From assembly GCA_905182895.1 (NCBI GenBank), contig CAJJDD010000018.1, positions 1 to 40,129 on the forward strand: a stretch of 40,129 bases of DNA, given 5' to 3'. The DNA is from Flavobacteriales bacterium UBA4466. GTDB taxonomy: Bacteria > Bacteroidota > Bacteroidia > Flavobacteriales_D > Sanyastnellaceae. Of this stretch, positions 1-9,098 are shown in pieces. The notes beneath the pieces were generated by a model, which worked only from the letters and a program-made list of their open reading frames with translations, had not been told where the DNA came from and did not search any database. The position numbers were made by a program, and so were the translations under genes. The number at the start of each line of letters is the position of its first letter. The first letter of the stretch is position 1.

Positions 1-442
1 CTTGAGCCTTGCTTTGTTCATAATCTGTAGTTAAGGCAGTCCATTTCGTAGAGTCCTCTGTGACAGGTAGGTCACGTCTAGCAGGTCCGAAAACTCCTGC
101 GGTGCTAGTGACCACTATTTTTTTCACACCCAACGAAGAAGCTTGTTTAATCAGGTCTAGATTATTTCTAACGTTAATCTTGTAAAAAGTATCTGTGTTT
201 TTATCCCATACTTGGGCAAAAGCAGCTAACAGATAAGCTTGTTCACAGCCCGTAACCGCTTTAGCTATTACATCTAGGTCATCTAAATTTCCTTCAAAGA
301 ATTTTATAGACTCATGCCTTACTTCTTTTTTAGCACGCTCAATAGAACGAACCAAAGCATGAACCGTATGTCCCTGTTCGGCCAATTTGAGAGCCATTTG
401 AGAGCCTATAAAACCAGTAGCTCCAGTTAGAAAAATCTTCAT
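1..442 (-). CDS. NAD-dependent epimerase/dehydratase family protein (3' end beyond window)
   Basis: The minus strand reads an open frame starting at an ATG at 442 and running off the window edge, so the C-terminus is missing. The first residues, MKIFLTGATGFIGSQMALKL, form the glycine-rich TGATGFIG nucleotide-binding loop of extended short-chain dehydrogenases. Further on come a GNLDD stretch (adenine-side Asp), a LAAFAQVW segment and a VVTSTAGVFGPA stretch that corresponds to the conserved strand carrying the Ser/Thr before the catalytic Tyr. The family changes nucleotide sugars, dihydroflavonol-type or steroid substrates using NAD(P); the substrate here cannot be told. The ATG follows the TAG stop of the upstream CPBP gene with no gap, so the two are probably co-transcribed. 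Confidence 0.85.
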   Translation of the reverse strand, partial: MKIFLTGATGFIGSQMALKLAEQGHTVHALVRSIERAKKEVRHESIKFFEGNLDDLDVIAKAVTGCEQAYLLAAFAQVWDKNTDTFYKINVRNNLDLIKQASSLGVKKIVVTSTAGVFGPARRDLPVTEDSTKWTALTTDYEQSKAQ

Positions 443-1147
443 CTATTTAGTGATTTGCATATCTGGATGTGCTCTCAGGCTAAAGTATGAACTGCTGGCC
501 GCTTGTGTGAAATGAATAATAGCCGCGGCATAAAACACTCCTGTTCTTTCGACTATTATGCAGAGCAAAATGCCCAGAGGGATAGAAGCTAAAGTTTCCT
601 TCAGCCCTTTAGGAATATGAACCAAAGAGTAGAGAGCTGTATTTAAAACTAAAGCAGGCCAGAATTCCATGACATCTCTAGAGCTGAAGAATAAAACTCC
701 TCTGAATAACCATTCATATCCAAGTAGATATAAAAACCACGTAAAGTATTCTTTGCGTTGCAATGCTCCATTCCATTTCTTCTCTCTGATTTGAGGATAG
801 ATTTTCAGATTATCTGAAGTCTTGGCATTAAAATAATTCATAGGTACTAACACTGCCGAAAAACCAAGAATCCAATAGAAACACTCCATAGGAAAAGCCC
901 ATTTAACCCCGTAATCAGCAAAAGTAAAATCACTTAATAGAATCCACACCAAAATAGTAATAAAAGGAAAAACACCCATCCAAAGAAACCCCATATTCCT
1001 CATCTTAAACACATCAGAGGTAGGCCTGTTCTCCGTGTTTCCTTTGTTGTTTTTAGCAGAGAAGTAATAGCCTACATAGCCGAAAAGGACAAGTGATATG
1101 CCTATTATGACAGATATTTCGGAGGAAGGTATAGATGAAAACATCAA
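443..1147 (-). CDS. CPBP-family intramembrane protein (Abi/CAAX-like), first motif Glu replaced
   Basis: This 234-residue, strongly hydrophobic protein has about six membrane segments. It resembles the CPBP (Abi/CAAX protease) family, whose members are intramembrane glutamate proteases or protease-like proteins. The expected EExxxR motif appears as Tyr144-Glu145-WLF-Arg149, so the first Glu is Tyr here. Two histidines lie in later helices (His177 in the YSLVH stretch and His212 in the IIHFTQ stretch), matching the other conserved positions. The start MMFSS lies directly after an A/T-rich region shared with the divergent gene at 1287. The stop abuts the start of the epimerase, suggesting an operon. 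Peptidase activity is uncertain given the missing Glu; family membership is fairly secure. Confidence 0.75.
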   Translation of the reverse strand: MMFSSIPSSEISVIIGISLVLFGYVGYYFSAKNNKGNTENRPTSDVFKMRNMGFLWMGVFPFITILVWILLSDFTFADYGVKWAFPMECFYWILGFSAVLVPMNYFNAKTSDNLKIYPQIREKKWNGALQRKEYFTWFLYLLGYEWLFRGVLFFSSRDVMEFWPALVLNTALYSLVHIPKGLKETLASIPLGILLCIIVERTGVFYAAAIIHFTQAASSSYFSLRAHPDMQITK

Positions 1148-1257
1148 ATTATGAATTGAAAATTAACGCGAAAATACTCTTTAGATATTTATGAAAACGC
1201 TTATTGAGAATCATATATAAACACAAAGTCGGGAGATGTAATGTGTGAGTGGTTAAA

Positions 1258-1265
1258 TATATTTG
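1258..1265 (+). promoter_or_regulatory. Possible Bacteroidota -7 box (TATATTTG)
   Basis: TATATTTG fits the TAnnTTTG consensus of the Bacteroidota primary sigma factor and ends 21 nt before the ATG at 1287, which would give a short leader. No good TTTG -33 box is seen at the expected distance, so this rests on the -7 element and on the same placement upstream of other genes here. Confidence 0.4.
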
Positions 1266-1286
1266 GTACTATAAAAAAGGAAAATA

Positions 1287-2102
1287 ATGAAGAAAATTTA
1301 TATGGTGCTGACATTCAGTATTTCACTAGTGCTTATAGCGGCTTCTGGTGGAGTAGGAGAAGAACAGAATAAAGACCGTTCAGGTTCTCCAGATGGAGAT
1401 AATGTATGTTCTCAATGTCATAGCTCAGGTAGTTTCTCACCCGAGATAAATCTATCTATAACGAATGAAGAAGGGACAGCTGTAACTTCTTACATACCCG
1501 GAGAAACTTATTTGTTAGAATATGCTGTAGCTGGAACTTCAGGAAATCCCCTTGAATTTGGATTTCAAAGTACAGCGCTTAGTGATGGAAACGCTAATTC
1601 AGGAACCTTCTCTAATCCAGGGTCCCAAGCACAATTAGAAACTGTTTCCAATACCAATGTGACAGCCAGGTCAGTAGTAGAGCATAGCTCACCTAGCTCT
1701 TCAGGCACTTGGCTAGTAGAATGGATAGCGCCTAGTGCTTTTAACGGAAACGTTACATTTTATTATTCTGGAGTAGCTGCGAATGGAAATGGTGTTGCAA
1801 GCGGAGATGGTTATATAGGAGGAAGTACAGTGATTACGCCAGATTTTGATAGTTCTATAAGTGACCAATCAATTATCAGTGATTTAGAGTTAAGAGGCTC
1901 TGATAGTGGTGTTGTGATTTATGGAAGCGATAACGCTCTAATGGAAAGAGTAGAAGTTTATAGTGTTTCAGGTAGGCTAATCTCTAAAGATGTAAATGCT
2001 AAACTGCCGCTACTTTTAGATAATTCTAATTTAGTCTCAGGGATAAATATTATCGTGTGCACCTCAGGAGAAATTACGCGTACGTTTAAGATGTTTAACT
2101 AA
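1287..2102 (+). CDS. Secreted choice-of-anchor V domain protein with CxxCH motif and T9SS-type C-terminal domain
   Basis: The 271-residue product starts with a signal peptide (about residues 1-24). A short segment GSPDGDNVCSQCHSSG follows, with Cys41, Cys44 and His45 forming a CxxCH site of the kind that binds c-type heme. This opening followed by a beta-rich body (residues about 50-185, with a GTWLVEW stretch) is typical of the Reeler-like choice-of-anchor V domain in Bacteroidota. The last 75 residues (MERVEVYSVSGRLISKD onward) resemble a T9SS type A sorting domain, although the usual P-N-P opening is not clear. The protein is probably exported and anchored or released by T9SS. Function is unknown, and heme binding is inferred only from the motif. 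It is transcribed alone, with a strong terminator after the stop. Confidence 0.8.
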   Translation: MKKIYMVLTFSISLVLIAASGGVGEEQNKDRSGSPDGDNVCSQCHSSGSFSPEINLSITNEEGTAVTSYIPGETYLLEYAVAGTSGNPLEFGFQSTALSDGNANSGTFSNPGSQAQLETVSNTNVTARSVVEHSSPSSSGTWLVEWIAPSAFNGNVTFYYSGVAANGNGVASGDGYIGGSTVITPDFDSSISDQSIISDLELRGSDSGVVIYGSDNALMERVEVYSVSGRLISKDVNAKLPLLLDNSNLVSGINIIVCTSGEITRTFKMFN

Positions 2103-2122
2103 CTTAAATTCTCGTTAATTCT

Positions 2123-2156
2123 AAAGCCCGCTGGTATATACTAGCGGGCTTTTTTC
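2123..2156 (+). terminator. Rho-independent terminator after the anchor-V gene
   Basis: A perfect 10-bp inverted repeat (AAAGCCCGCT and AGCGGGCTTT, loop of about 10 nt) is followed by a T run, 20 nt after the stop at 2102. Confidence 0.9.
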
Positions 2157-2192
2157 GTTAGCTTTGCAACGCTAATAAACAAACATAGAAGG

Positions 2193-3873
2193 ATGTCTGA
2201 AGAGAATGAAAAAGGCTTAAACTTTATAGAACAAATTCTAGAAAGGGATTTAGAAGAAGGGCTAACATGATGGAAGGATACTTACTAGATTTCCTCCTGA
2301 GCCTAACGGATTTCTTCATATAGGACACTCAAAGGCTATCTGCCTGAATTTCGAGATGGCAAAAAAATATGGTGGGAAAACCAATCTTAGATTTGATGAC
2401 ACCAATCCTGAAAAAGAAGATACTAAATACGTAGACGCTATAAAAGCGGATATAAAGTGGTTAGGTTTTGACTGGAATGAGGAAGAACGGTATACTTCAG
2501 ACTATTTCGATACGCTTTATGAATATGCTGTGAAACTTATTTCAGAAGGAAAAGCTTATGTAGATGAACAGTCGGCAGCTTTAATAGCTGAGCAAAAAGG
2601 TACACCTACTGAAACTGGAAATAATTCTCCTTTTAGAGATAGAAGTGCAGAAGAAAATCTAGAAAGATTTACTGAAATGAAGGACGGTAAACATCCTGAA
2701 GGCAGTATGGTTTTGAGAGCTAAGATAGATATGACCTCTCCCAATATGCACCTAAGAGATCCTTTCATATACAGAATTAAGCATGAAAGTCATCACAGAA
2801 CTGGAGATAAATGGTGCGTCTACCCGATGTATGATTTCGCTCATGGTCAGAGTGATAGCATAGAAGGAATAACGCATTCTTTCTGTTCATTAGAATTTGA
2901 GGTACATAGACCATTATATAATTGGTTAATACAGGAACTGGAGATTTTTCCAAGTAAGCAAAGAGAGTTTGCTCGGTTGAATTTGAATTATACGATTATG
3001 AGTAAAAGAAAATTACTCAGGTTGGTTGAAGAGAATGTGGTAGACGGATGGGATGATCCTAGAATGCCTACTATTTCGGGATTAAGAAGAAGAGGGTATA
3101 CAGCAGAGTCCATAAGGAATTTCTGTGATAGAGTAGGTATAGCTAGAAGAGAGAACGTTATAGACGTAGCTCTTTTAGAATTTAGTATAAAGGAACATCT
3201 TAATAAAATAACACCTAGGGTAATGTGTGTTTTAGAACCTATCAAGGTGGTTATTACTAATTATCCAGAAGGTAAGACTGAAGAGTTAACACTCATAAAT
3301 AATCCTGAGGATGAGGCTGCAGGAAGCAGAAATATTCCCTTTTCTAGAGAAATTTTCATAGAGAGAAACGACTTTATGGAAGAAGCTCCAAGAAAGTATT
3401 TCAGGCTAAAACCAGAAGGCTATGTGAGGTTGAAAGGAGCTTATATCATTCAGGCTAATTCGCATGTCAAGGACGAATCAGGAAACATTACAGAAGTACA
3501 TTGTACATACTTCCCAGATTCTAAAAGTGGTGAAGATACTAGTGGAATAAAGGCTAAGGGTGTCATCCATTGGGTAAGTACAGAACATGCCTTGGATGTG
3601 GAGGTTAGACAGTATGATAGATTATTCTCTCATGAGTCTCCAGATTCCGATAAAGAAAAAGACTTCATGGACTTTCTAAATCCTGATAGTTTGGAGGTGA
3701 TTTCTAATTGCAAGGCTGAGCCACATCTGAAAAATGCCAATGCAGGAGATAAATTCCAATTCCAACGTTTAGGCTATTTTTGTGTGGACTCTAAGTACAC
3801 TACTAAAGAAAAACTTGTATTCAATAGAACGGTTACACTAAGAGATTCCTGGTCTAAACTTCAGAAAAAATAA
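2193..3873 (+). CDS. glnS: Glutamine--tRNA ligase (frameshift near 2267)
   Basis: The product charges tRNA-Gln with glutamine in the cytoplasm. The proper start is the ATG at 2193 (MSEENEKGLNFIEQILERDL), preceded by AGAAGG. That frame hits a stop at about 2269, and the remaining protein continues in another frame as DGRILTRFPPEPNGFLHIGH, which carries the class I HIGH signature. The second signature, KMSKS, appears as IMSKRKL at about 2997-3017. The anticodon-binding beta-barrel domains follow through to NRTVTLRDSW, as in full-length bacterial GlnRS (about 559 residues when repaired). Only one base needs changing, around 2266-2268 (for example an extra T), so a sequence error is more likely than a dead gene. 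The stop TAA overlaps the next gene's ATG by one base. Confidence 0.93.
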
Positions 3874-5495
3874 TGAAAGGAGTTCTAACTATACTTTTTT
3901 ATCTGTTGGTTATTAGCAGAGGATTAACTCAAGATGAAAAGTTCTGGGTATTCTTTACCGATAAAGAGGGTATGGAGTTTAACCCTTACGATTACTTTGA
4001 TGATAAGGCTATAGAAAGAAGAGAATCATTAGGGCTGAGTTTATATGATATAACGGATTATCCTGTCAATCCTAACTATATTAATGGAGTAGAGAAATGT
4101 GTGAGTTGTATAAGTCATCATACTAGATGGTTTAATGCGGTTTCGGTTAAGGCTTCTCCTGCGGAGATAGAAAAAGTAAAATCCCTTTCTTATGTAAAAG
4201 GTGTAATGCTTTTTTCTAAAAATCCCATGCGTATTACTGATGAATATTTTGAGGAACAATCCGATAAATCTGACTCGCTTATAAAGTACCAGACAGAAAG
4301 AATGGGCCGAAGAGAATTTCAAAAGGCTAACATCGATGGAACAGGAATAAGGATAGCTGTGCTGGATGCAGGTTTTACTGATTCAGACATAAATCCATGT
4401 TTTAACCATTTGAGAGAGGGAAATAAAATCATAGCGACTTATGACTTTGTGAAAAATAATTTGGACGTATGCCATGGTCATTATCATGGAACAGCAGTCT
4501 TAAGTTGTATAGCAGGAATATATGAGGCAGAAGGAAGGTCAGACACTTTAGGTTTGGCTACGGGAGCAGAGTTTCTATTAGCTAGAACTGAAAAGGCTCA
4601 AATAGAAGTTTTCTCTGAAGAAGAAAATTGGCTGGCAGCTGTAGAATGGAGTGATAGAAATGGAGCTGATATAATAAACAGTTCACTGGGTTATACAGGG
4701 AATAGGTATTTCTATAGAGACATGAATGGATTGAACACACTGGTAAGTAGAGCAGGAAATCTAGCAGCAAAAAAAGGTATTCTAGTGGTTAACTCGGCAG
4801 GGAATGATGGGTCAGGAGGCTGGAATTTTGTAGGGGCTCCAGCAGATGCAGATAGTGTAATGGCAGTTGGAGGGTTGTTGCCTTCTTCTGGAATACATAC
4901 TGCTTTCAGTTCTGTAGGTCCTACATACGATTTTAGACAAAAACCGAATGTTACAGCTTATGGGCATGTGATAGCAGCCAAAAAGGATAATGTTTCAGAA
5001 ACACAAGGAACTTCTTTTTCATCTCCACTTACAGCAGGGTTTGCTGCTTGTGCATGGCAGGCAAATAGAAGTTGGACTAATATGGAGACTTTTCCATGAA
5101 TTAGAAAAGGGTTCAGATTTATATCCTTACTGTGATTATGCTCATGGATACGGAGTTCCACAAGCTTCCTATTTCTTAGATAAAGCTGAAGAAGTTTCAC
5201 CTACGATAACTTTGGAGAAATTCGAATCAGAAATAAAAGTAACTATCATGAGTCCTTCATTGACCATAAGAGAAGATCAGACACAGGTAGAAATGCCCTT
5301 AATAGCTCAGTCAATTGTGTAAGCGACTATGAAGACTATCTGTTTTATCAATTTCAAACGGAAGATGGAATCATTATGTCTTATAAAGTTATAGATCTCC
5401 AAGGAGCAGAAATTTATTCGTTTACTTATCCTTCAAAAGCAGAAAAAGCAGTAGTTTATTATGAAGGATATACCATAGAAATGAGATTAAAATGA
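3873..5495 (+). CDS. S8 family (subtilisin-like) secreted serine peptidase, two frameshifts
   Basis: A signal peptide (about residues 1-19, ending near GLTQ) is followed by a propeptide-like region and a subtilase domain. The catalytic triad is visible: Asp165 in AVLDAGF, His205 in HYHGTAV and Ser381 in QGTSFSSP, with the oxyanion Asn in NSAGNDG. The frame stops early at 5097-5099. The protein resumes one frame over as LFHELEKGSDLYPY and changes again near 5291, where a run of three A should be four, to reach GYTIEMRLK and the stop at 5493-5495. The two changes compensate each other, giving about 540 residues. The repaired tail ends in a beta-rich domain that could be a T9SS signal, but this is not certain. 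ATG overlaps the glnS stop and the end overlaps the next gene's ATG (ATGA), which points to a compact operon. Confidence 0.88.
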
Positions 5496-6205
5496 AAAAA
5501 ATCATAATAATACTTAGTTTGCTTTCAGCGACAACTCTTTCTAGCCAAGAGATAGTGCTAGAAAGAAATGTAGCTGACGATAGGGATTCTGTAGAAGACG
5601 ATAATTCTAAGAGTCAGTTGAAGTGGGGGTACAATCTGACATTAGATGTACCAGACAGCCTGAACACTCTGTGGTCTTCCACTAGTATAAATTATACTGG
5701 AATGAAATTATTTAGGCCAGCTAAATTTTATAGTCTAGGGCTAAACTACGGTATCCAATTCGACAACTTTAAATTGGAACAGGATTCAGCCAACCTTCTT
5801 TCCGTAAATCAGATAAATGACCGCCAGCAATTGCATCTATATACAGGAAGAATAGGACTGATTAATAGGTTTCACTTAGGGAAACATGGAGTGAAAGAAG
5901 GAGCCTTTATAGAAGTAGGAGCTGTAGGAGCTATCCGTATTGCCTCTAGAATGAAAATTGAAAACGAGATAGACCCAAAGGCACAGGGGAATGCTGGAGC
6001 ACAAGAAGTAAATATTACGTATAAGAGACTTCAGTATATAGAGCTTCTTCAGTACTATGCCACAGCGGCTATAGGCAGAAATGGCCTGGCGCTTTATGGA
6101 GAGTATAGAATCTCCAACTTGTTTAAGAAATATGAAGCTATCCATAATGATATAAAGCTTCCAGAAATAGCTCCGTTGAATATTGGGCTTAGAGTTGAAT
6201 TCTAA
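5492..6205 (+). CDS. Predicted outer-membrane beta-barrel protein, unknown function
   Basis: The 237-residue protein begins with a signal peptide (MKKIIIILSLLSATTLSSQ). The body has alternating hydrophobic strands with aromatic girdle residues (SINYTGMKLF, FYSLGLNYGIQF, LQYYATAAIGRNGLALYGEY) and ends in LNIGLRVEF. A C-terminal Phe after an alternating strand is the usual signal for insertion of outer-membrane barrels. I do not recognise a family. It overlaps the S8 peptidase gene by 4 nt and is followed after 1 nt by another small exported protein, so these three are probably co-transcribed. Confidence 0.7.
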   Translation: MKKIIIILSLLSATTLSSQEIVLERNVADDRDSVEDDNSKSQLKWGYNLTLDVPDSLNTLWSSTSINYTGMKLFRPAKFYSLGLNYGIQFDNFKLEQDSANLLSVNQINDRQQLHLYTGRIGLINRFHLGKHGVKEGAFIEVGAVGAIRIASRMKIENEIDPKAQGNAGAQEVNITYKRLQYIELLQYYATAAIGRNGLALYGEYRISNLFKKYEAIHNDIKLPEIAPLNIGLRVEF

Positions 6206-6206
6206 G

Positions 6207-6569
6207 ATGCTTAGAGTTCTAATTGCAGTTTTCGTTCTATTGATAGCCACGGAGACATCTGCCAAAAAAGTTCCAGCAGAAATAATTCTAATTTCGAATG
6301 ACACTGTTACGGGAACTATATCAGGATATAAAAACGGATTCATTTCACCATACAGTAAGGTGAGAGCCGAGAGGGAATATGAGTTAAGTGAAATTAAATC
6401 TATAACAATTTTAGAAGAAAATAGTTACTTTAAAGTAATCCACACATCTGTCTACGAGGACAGTACTTATTTGTTTATTAGGGAGTTGAAAAACCAAAAA
6501 TGGAAAGGACTAATTAGTTTTAGACAGTGCACTTGTAATGAACGTTATCAGGTAACGAAGTTACCTTAG
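6207..6569 (+). CDS. Small exported protein, C-terminus probably lost at a junction
   Basis: The ATG at 6207 follows the previous stop by one base, and a signal peptide is evident (MLRVLIAVFVLLIATETSAK). The mature part begins ILISNDTVTGTISGYKNG and has the short beta-strand pattern of small Bacteroidota proteins that read 'nDTvxGxI...G.I...' before an FIREL segment. An in-frame ATG 24 nt upstream exists but lies inside the preceding gene and lacks a signal peptide at its N-terminus. From about residue 105 the sequence (CTCNERYQ) no longer looks like the same protein, and a thioesterase tail begins in another frame directly after. The last residues are therefore probably not native. Function unknown. 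Confidence 0.6.
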   Translation: MLRVLIAVFVLLIATETSAKKVPAEIILISNDTVTGTISGYKNGFISPYSKVRAEREYELSEIKSITILEENSYFKVIHTSVYEDSTYLFIRELKNQKWKGLISFRQCTCNERYQVTKLP

Positions 6570-6748
6570 TAACAAAAGTTTTTAAAATGCCCGATACGCG
6601 CATACATTTTCAATACGACTTACTTAATCCAAAGGGAGAGCTCTCTACAATAGCTGAAACAACATTGGTTTTTGTAGATTGTGAGTCCGGAAAACCTTGT
6701 CTCATTCCATCAAACTTTAAAACTAAAATTGAACCTTATTTCTCTTAA
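6542..6748 (+). pseudogene. C-terminal fragment of a YbgC/FadM-type acyl-CoA thioesterase
   Basis: In the frame starting at 6542 the translation runs GNEVTLVTKVFKMPDTRI, then HFQYDLLNPKGEL and AETTLVFVDCESGKPC, ending at a TAA at 6746-6748. The order (V.L.TKV then TRIHF.Y then G.L...ETTLVFVD..tGkP) is the second half of 4HBT (hotdog) acyl-CoA thioesterases. The N-terminal half, with the catalytic Asp and the central helix, is absent. In its place sits the small exported protein at 6207, in another frame. This looks like a deletion that removed one gene's tail and the next gene's head. The fragment ends one base before the DPP11 start. Confidence 0.65.
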
Positions 6749-6749
6749 T

Positions 6750-8918
6750 ATGAAAATTATATACAAAGTATTATTGAGCGTTTTTATACTCTTATCTATA
6801 GCTACAGAAGCTAAAGAAGGTATGTGGCTCCCTATGTTTTTACAACAACTAAACGAGTCCGAGATGCAAGCTATGGGCTTAGAACTTACCGCTGCTGAAG
6901 ATATTTATAGTATTAATCACTCAAGTTTAAAAGATGCAATAGTGCATTTTGGAGGGGGATGTACTGCTGAAGTTGTAAGTAAACAAGGTTTAATTCTTAC
7001 GAATCATCATTGTGGATATAGTCAAATTCAAAGCCATAGTAGCTTAGAGAATAATTATCTTAAGAATGGATTTTGGGCAGCTTCATTGAAAGACGAATTA
7101 CCAAATGATGGACTCACGGCTACACTGATAGATAGGATAGAAGACGTCTCTTCCAGAATGATGGAGGGAATTACTGAAGGAATGAGTACAGAAGAAGTCC
7201 AAGCTAAACTACAGGAAAACTCAAAAGCTATCGAGGAGTCAGCTACTAGTGAGCTTTTAGCGGCCAAAGTGAGAGCTTATAACTATGGTAACTCATACTT
7301 CCTAATAGTAACTAAAACGTATAATGACGTGAGACTAGTAGGGTCGCCACCTCAGTCAATAGGTAAGTTTGGTGGAGATACAGATAACTGGGTTTGGCCA
7401 AGACATACAGGAGATTTCTCACTGTTCAGAATATATGCGGATGCTATGAATGAACCAGCAGAATTCAGTGACTCTAATGTCCCATATGAGCCTATTCAGC
7501 ATTTGAAAGTTTCGTTAGATGGTTTAGCTGAAGGAGACTTTACCATGGTATTTGGATTCCCTGGGAAAACGGAACAATTTCTAACTTCAGATGCAGTAGA
7601 GTATGTGATGAATGAGTCTAATCCTATGAGAATTCATATGAGAGATGAAAGCTTGAACATTATAGATGCAGCCATGAGAGCCGATGAACAAACCAAAATT
7701 CAGTATGCCTCTAAGCAGTCAGGTATAAGCAATGCTTGGAAAAAATGGAAAGGTCAGAACAGAGGGTTGAAACGTATGGACGCCCTTGGACAAAAACAGA
7801 CACTCGAAGCAGAATTCCAAAATAGGATAAAGGATGAAGCCAGGTATTCCAGTGTATTGGCAGATCTTAATGAGCTTCATGAAGCTAACAAATCTTATAA
7901 GAGAGCCAGAGAGTTGTTTATAGAATATTATTACTATGGACCTGAAATTATTTCTTTCGCTAAAGACGTATCTAACTTCGGAAGAGAATACCTAAATCTA
8001 GACAGTGAAGAAGAAAAACAAACGCTGAAGGATAAATTCACTAAAACAGTAAATGACTATTTCGATGACTATAACCCTAGTATAGATCAGGATATATTCT
8101 TAGCACTAACACCATTGTATTCAGAATATTTAGATGATAATTTAGAGCCAGTGGAACTACTCGCTGGAAAGGAAGGATGGGGCATTTATGCTAAAAAAGT
8201 ATTTAAAAACAAAGTCTTAACGAGTAGAGAGAGCTGTATTTCTTATATCAGTGACATATCAAAAGGAAAGCACAAGAAGTTTCAGAAGTCTGCAGCATCT
8301 AAACTAGCCAATCAAGTAGTAGAGGTGTTTTATACACTAGCTCTTCCATCATACAGAAAGTATAATGGAGAAATAGAAAGTAAAATGAAGGTTTATACAG
8401 AAGGTTTAATGAAATTCTTTCCTAATAAAGATTACTGGGCAGATGCTAATTCTACATTAAGGCTAACCTACGGTAAAGCTGAAGGTAGTGAGCCTAGAGA
8501 TGGTATGGAGTATAAGTTTTATACTACAGCAGACGGTATTTTGGCTAAGAATGCCTCAGGATTAAAAGACTATGAGCTTCCAGAAGATTTAGTAACCTTA
8601 TTGAAAAAAGAAAATTATGGTAAGTATGCAGATTCAGATGGAGAATTAAGAGTCTGTTTTACTGGGTCTAATCATACAACTGGTGGCAATTCAGGAAGTC
8701 CTGCCTTAAACGGTAAAGGTCATTTGGTAGGTTTGAACTTCGACAGGTCATGGGAAAGTACCATGAGTGATATTATGTTTGACCCTAACCAGTGTAGAAA
8801 TATTATGGTAGACATCCGCTATGTGCTCTTTATAATAGATAAGTATGCAGGAGCTACTAGACTGATAGATGAAATGGACCTAGTAAAGTCAGGTGAGGCT
8901 AAAGCTGAAACACATTAG
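6750..8918 (+). CDS. dpp11: S46 family dipeptidyl-peptidase, DPP11-like (Asp/Glu specific)
   Basis: The start at 6750 gives a clean signal peptide (MKIIYKVLLSVFILLSIATE) and a 722-residue protein, the usual size of S46 peptidases. It matches the family throughout. The catalytic His lies in TNHHCGY (residues 84-90), Asp222 in RHTGDFS and Ser648 in GGNSGSP. Arg666 lies 18 residues after the catalytic Ser, in NFDRSWE. In the Porphyromonas enzymes the same position (673) is Arg in DPP11, which cuts after Asp/Glu at position 2, and Gly in DPP7. Acidic-residue specificity is therefore inferred. It acts in the periplasm, releasing dipeptides from peptides for uptake. No frame changes are seen over 2.1 kb. 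Confidence 0.93.
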   Translation: MKIIYKVLLSVFILLSIATEAKEGMWLPMFLQQLNESEMQAMGLELTAAEDIYSINHSSLKDAIVHFGGGCTAEVVSKQGLILTNHHCGYSQIQSHSSLENNYLKNGFWAASLKDELPNDGLTATLIDRIEDVSSRMMEGITEGMSTEEVQAKLQENSKAIEESATSELLAAKVRAYNYGNSYFLIVTKTYNDVRLVGSPPQSIGKFGGDTDNWVWPRHTGDFSLFRIYADAMNEPAEFSDSNVPYEPIQHLKVSLDGLAEGDFTMVFGFPGKTEQFLTSDAVEYVMNESNPMRIHMRDESLNIIDAAMRADEQTKIQYASKQSGISNAWKKWKGQNRGLKRMDALGQKQTLEAEFQNRIKDEARYSSVLADLNELHEANKSYKRARELFIEYYYYGPEIISFAKDVSNFGREYLNLDSEEEKQTLKDKFTKTVNDYFDDYNPSIDQDIFLALTPLYSEYLDDNLEPVELLAGKEGWGIYAKKVFKNKVLTSRESCISYISDISKGKHKKFQKSAASKLANQVVEVFYTLALPSYRKYNGEIESKMKVYTEGLMKFFPNKDYWADANSTLRLTYGKAEGSEPRDGMEYKFYTTADGILAKNASGLKDYELPEDLVTLLKKENYGKYADSDGELRVCFTGSNHTTGGNSGSPALNGKGHLVGLNFDRSWESTMSDIMFDPNQCRNIMVDIRYVLFIIDKYAGATRLIDEMDLVKSGEAKAETH

Positions 8919-8976
8919 TAGCTTACCCCTCATAATTAAAGCAACCGGAATATCACAAACTTTAATAACACATCTA

Positions 8977-9006
8977 AATCTTCATTATCATATCCTAATG
9001 AAGATT
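8977..9006 (+). terminator. Stem-loop after dpp11, possible terminator without T run
   Basis: AATCTTCATTA and TAATGAAGATT are perfect 11-bp complementary arms around an 8-nt loop, 58 nt after the dpp11 stop. There is no real T tract, so it may be a transcript-end stabiliser rather than an intrinsic terminator. Confidence 0.45.
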
Positions 9007-9098
9007 AGATTTCTCTCCATTATGTTGTTTCTATATATTGTTAATCAATTAGATAATAAGTTTTAGTTAAACTAAATTAATAGCACTATTTGCTCTAG

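Noticed and set aside
2255-2275. Programmed ribosomal frameshifting or stop-codon recoding in glnS and others
   Set aside because: No slippery heptamer with a downstream structure is seen, the changes go in both directions, and many unrelated genes would need it.
5876-6343. Long open frame on the minus strand opposite the outer-membrane protein
   Set aside because: Its composition is that of an antisense shadow, with no signal or domain, and the plus-strand gene is well supported.
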